A DNA stretch of 64,000 bases from NCBI GenBank assembly GCA_013398175.1, contig VZRZ01006844.1:62001-126000 (forward strand). Reading direction: 5' to 3'. Every line of letters starts with the position of its first letter. Within the stretch, counting starts at the first letter, position 1. The translations under genes were made by a program, and so were the position numbers. This document shows, one piece after another, positions 62,573 to 64,000 of this stretch. Origin of the DNA: Climacteris rufus. Lineage: Eukaryota; Chordata; Aves; Passeriformes; Climacteridae. Under the pieces are notes generated by a model, which did no database searches, was not told the origin of the DNA, and saw nothing but the letters and a program-made list of their open reading frames with translations.

Positions 62573-63510
62573 ACAACATCCTATTGGAGGCCAGACACCA
62601 CCTATGTACACCAGGGATCAATACCAGTGCCAATATTGTTTAATATATTTATTAGTGACCTAGATAGCACACTCAGCAACTTTGCAGATGATAAAGCTGG
62701 GAGCACTGGTGGATACACCAGATGGTTATGCTGCCATTTAGAAGCACCTTGACAGGCAGAAAATGCAAAATTCTGTGCCTGGAGAAAAATGTACCAGTAT
62801 ACGTTGGGGGTCACTCAGATTGAAAACATCCTGTCAGAAAAAGACCTGGAGATCCTGGTAATACTAAGCTGAACATGAGGCAGAACTGTGCCTTAGCAGT
62901 AACAGCTTCCTAGGCTGCATTAAGGATAACATTGCCAGCAGCTTGAGAGTAGTGCTTCTCCTCTACTCAGCACTGGTGAGACACACCTGCAGTGTTGTGT
63001 TCAGTTCTGGGCTACCTGTGCAAAAGGGATGTGGACATACTGGAACAAGTGCAGCAAAAGATCATGAAGATGACTAAGAGACTGGAGCATTCCTCATACA
63101 AGGAAAGGCTGACAGAGCTGGGCCTATTCAGCCTGTTGAAGAGAAGGCTTTGTGGAGGTGAACTTCAACATCTGAATAAATACCTGATAATGCTAAGCAA
63201 AGATGATGGAGCCAGATTCTTCTCAGTGATGCCCAGTGACAGGGCAAGAGGCAATGTGCACAAACTGAAACACAATAAATTACATTTAGGCATAAGAAAA
63301 AAAGTTTTCAGTATGATGGTGATCAAGCACTGGCACACGTTGCCCAGAGAATTTGTGGACTCCATGGAGATAATCAACCCATATGGACACAGCCCTGAGC
63401 ATCCAACTCTAATTGACCCTGCTCTGAGCTGGAAGTTTGGACTAGAGGATCTTCAGATCTCCAAATTTTCCAACCTCAGCAATTTGGTGAGATACTATTC
63501 TGTGAAGCTT
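62573..63510 (+). pseudogene. CR1 LINE, 5'-truncated ORF2 (reverse transcriptase) and 3' UTR
   Basis: ORF2 of CR1 encodes an endonuclease and reverse transcriptase. Here only the later part of the reverse transcriptase remains. From 62573 a frame reads WRP, then QGS, then LFNIFISDLD and FADD at about 62610-62690. FADD is the catalytic box. After a frameshift, 62992-63370 in another frame reads DVDILEQVQQKIMKMTKRLE, then LTELGLFSL, KDDGARFFSV and KHWHTLPREFVDSMEI, all close to the CR1 C-terminus. The frame shift and the loss of residues next to FADD show it is dead. From 63370 to about 63507 it passes into the 3' UTR with GGACTAGAGGATCTTCAG and a TACTATTCTGTG end. The open frame running on to 63582 is not a gene. 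Confidence 0.9.
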
Positions 63511-63559
63511 GCAAACCAGGTGTTTGGAGAAGTACCTTCTTTATTTGTTACTCATCCAC

Positions 63560-64000
63560 AGGTTTCATTGTGTCCAGCCTAATTAAGGTCTTGTGAAATT
63601 CTGTGAAAAATTGTTTTGTGTTTCCTAGATCCATTCCCTTCATGGAAACTCCTAGTATTTTTAGTTTCTCTGCATAAAGCATTGCCCCACCATCTTGATA
63701 ATTTTATTTGTCCTTCTCTGTGGCTTCTCTAACTCCATTGTGTCCTTCTTGAGATGCAGAGACTAGAACTGCACACAGCACTGAAGATGGGAGTGCACTA
63801 AGGTTTTATATCATGGCAAAATGCTGATGTCTGTCTTGTTCTCAATACCCTTTCTGCTGATGTCCAATATTTTGTTGGCTTTTTTAGCTACTGCTGCACT
63901 TGAGGCAATGATTTCAGAGATCTGTCAATGATGATTTCAAGGTCTCTTTTCTGAACTGTAGCTGCAAAAAGGAGCTCTAATTTTCCATCTGCCCATTCTA
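63560..64000 (-). pseudogene. Second CR1 LINE fragment, opposite strand, running off the window
   Basis: On the minus strand from the window edge, frames read EKRDLEIIIDRSL, then AAVAKKANKILDISRK, then TLVHSHLQCCVQF, LHLKKDTMELEKPQRRTNK and YAEKLKILG. These match, in order, the C-terminal half of CR1 ORF2. Several in-frame stops are present, for instance between ILP and YKTL and after CCVQF. It is more diverged and AT-rich than the neighbouring plus-strand copy and probably belongs to an older CR1 subfamily. The two copies meet tail to tail somewhere in 63510-63590, and the exact joint is unclear. Confidence 0.82.

Noticed and set aside
63371..63582. Extension of the CR1 frame beyond the ORF2 C-terminus
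   Set aside because: The DNA here matches the CR1 3' UTR and then unrelated sequence, so the open frame continues by chance.
1..64000. CRISPR arrays, bacterial operons or phage-like systems
   Set aside because: No regularly spaced repeats, no dense gene order and no ribosome-binding patterns occur. The repeats are vertebrate retroelements and simple sequences.

Overview
The window is gene-poor, AT-rich vertebrate nuclear DNA and is most likely from a bird. The evidence is a CR1 LINE with an F-A-D-D reverse-transcriptase box (62573-63510), two short CR1 3' ends carrying the avian-type ATTCTATG-like tail (near 29980 and 57460), and several endogenous-retrovirus LTRs that resemble sauropsid and avian families. 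No bacterial features, rRNA, convincing tRNA or CRISPR array is present. The assembly is draft quality: single Ns lie at 21849 and 36970, and a 10-N gap sits inside a C homopolymer at 33834-33843.

No complete host protein-coding gene can be supported. Open reading frames of 60-180 codons occur throughout, but almost all lack homology, splice context or codon signal. The window reads as a gene desert or as the inside of a very large intron. The best host-gene candidates are four exon-like segments: a minus-strand 252-bp open segment with both splice sites and phase 0 at each end (24409-24660), a plus-strand 120-bp segment of the same kind (26952-27071), a TATA box followed by a possible first exon ending in a good splice donor (28931-29035), and a 66-bp segment that would start a signal-peptide-like protein (36105-36170). 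All four are tentative.

The mobile elements, in order, are: an LTR-like segment with an AATAAA signal (960-1740); a minus-strand solo LTR (5556-5899); a CpG-rich LTR whose U3 carries GC and KLF boxes (17669-18419); a CR1 tail (29927-29988); a second solo LTR of the same family as the one at 5556 (31501-31847); a CR1 tail (57405-57468); an LTR-like segment related to the first (61385-61730); and two CR1 copies in tail-to-tail orientation at the right edge. The two family members at 5556 and 31501 each have their own perfect 6-bp target-site duplication. They are therefore separate insertions, not the two ends of one provirus.

Other structures of note are a near-perfect 22-bp-arm hairpin (778-825), a cluster of AP-1 and PBX/PREP motifs (9023-9081), a perfect homeodomain palindrome (14978-14993), a G-quadruplex-prone tract (12135-12194), a roughly 90-bp poly(T) block containing an N, and an exact 92-bp duplication joined at an N that is probably an assembly artefact. 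I did not find a convincing new biological system. The most useful follow-ups are the exon candidates, the hairpin and the LTR promoter.
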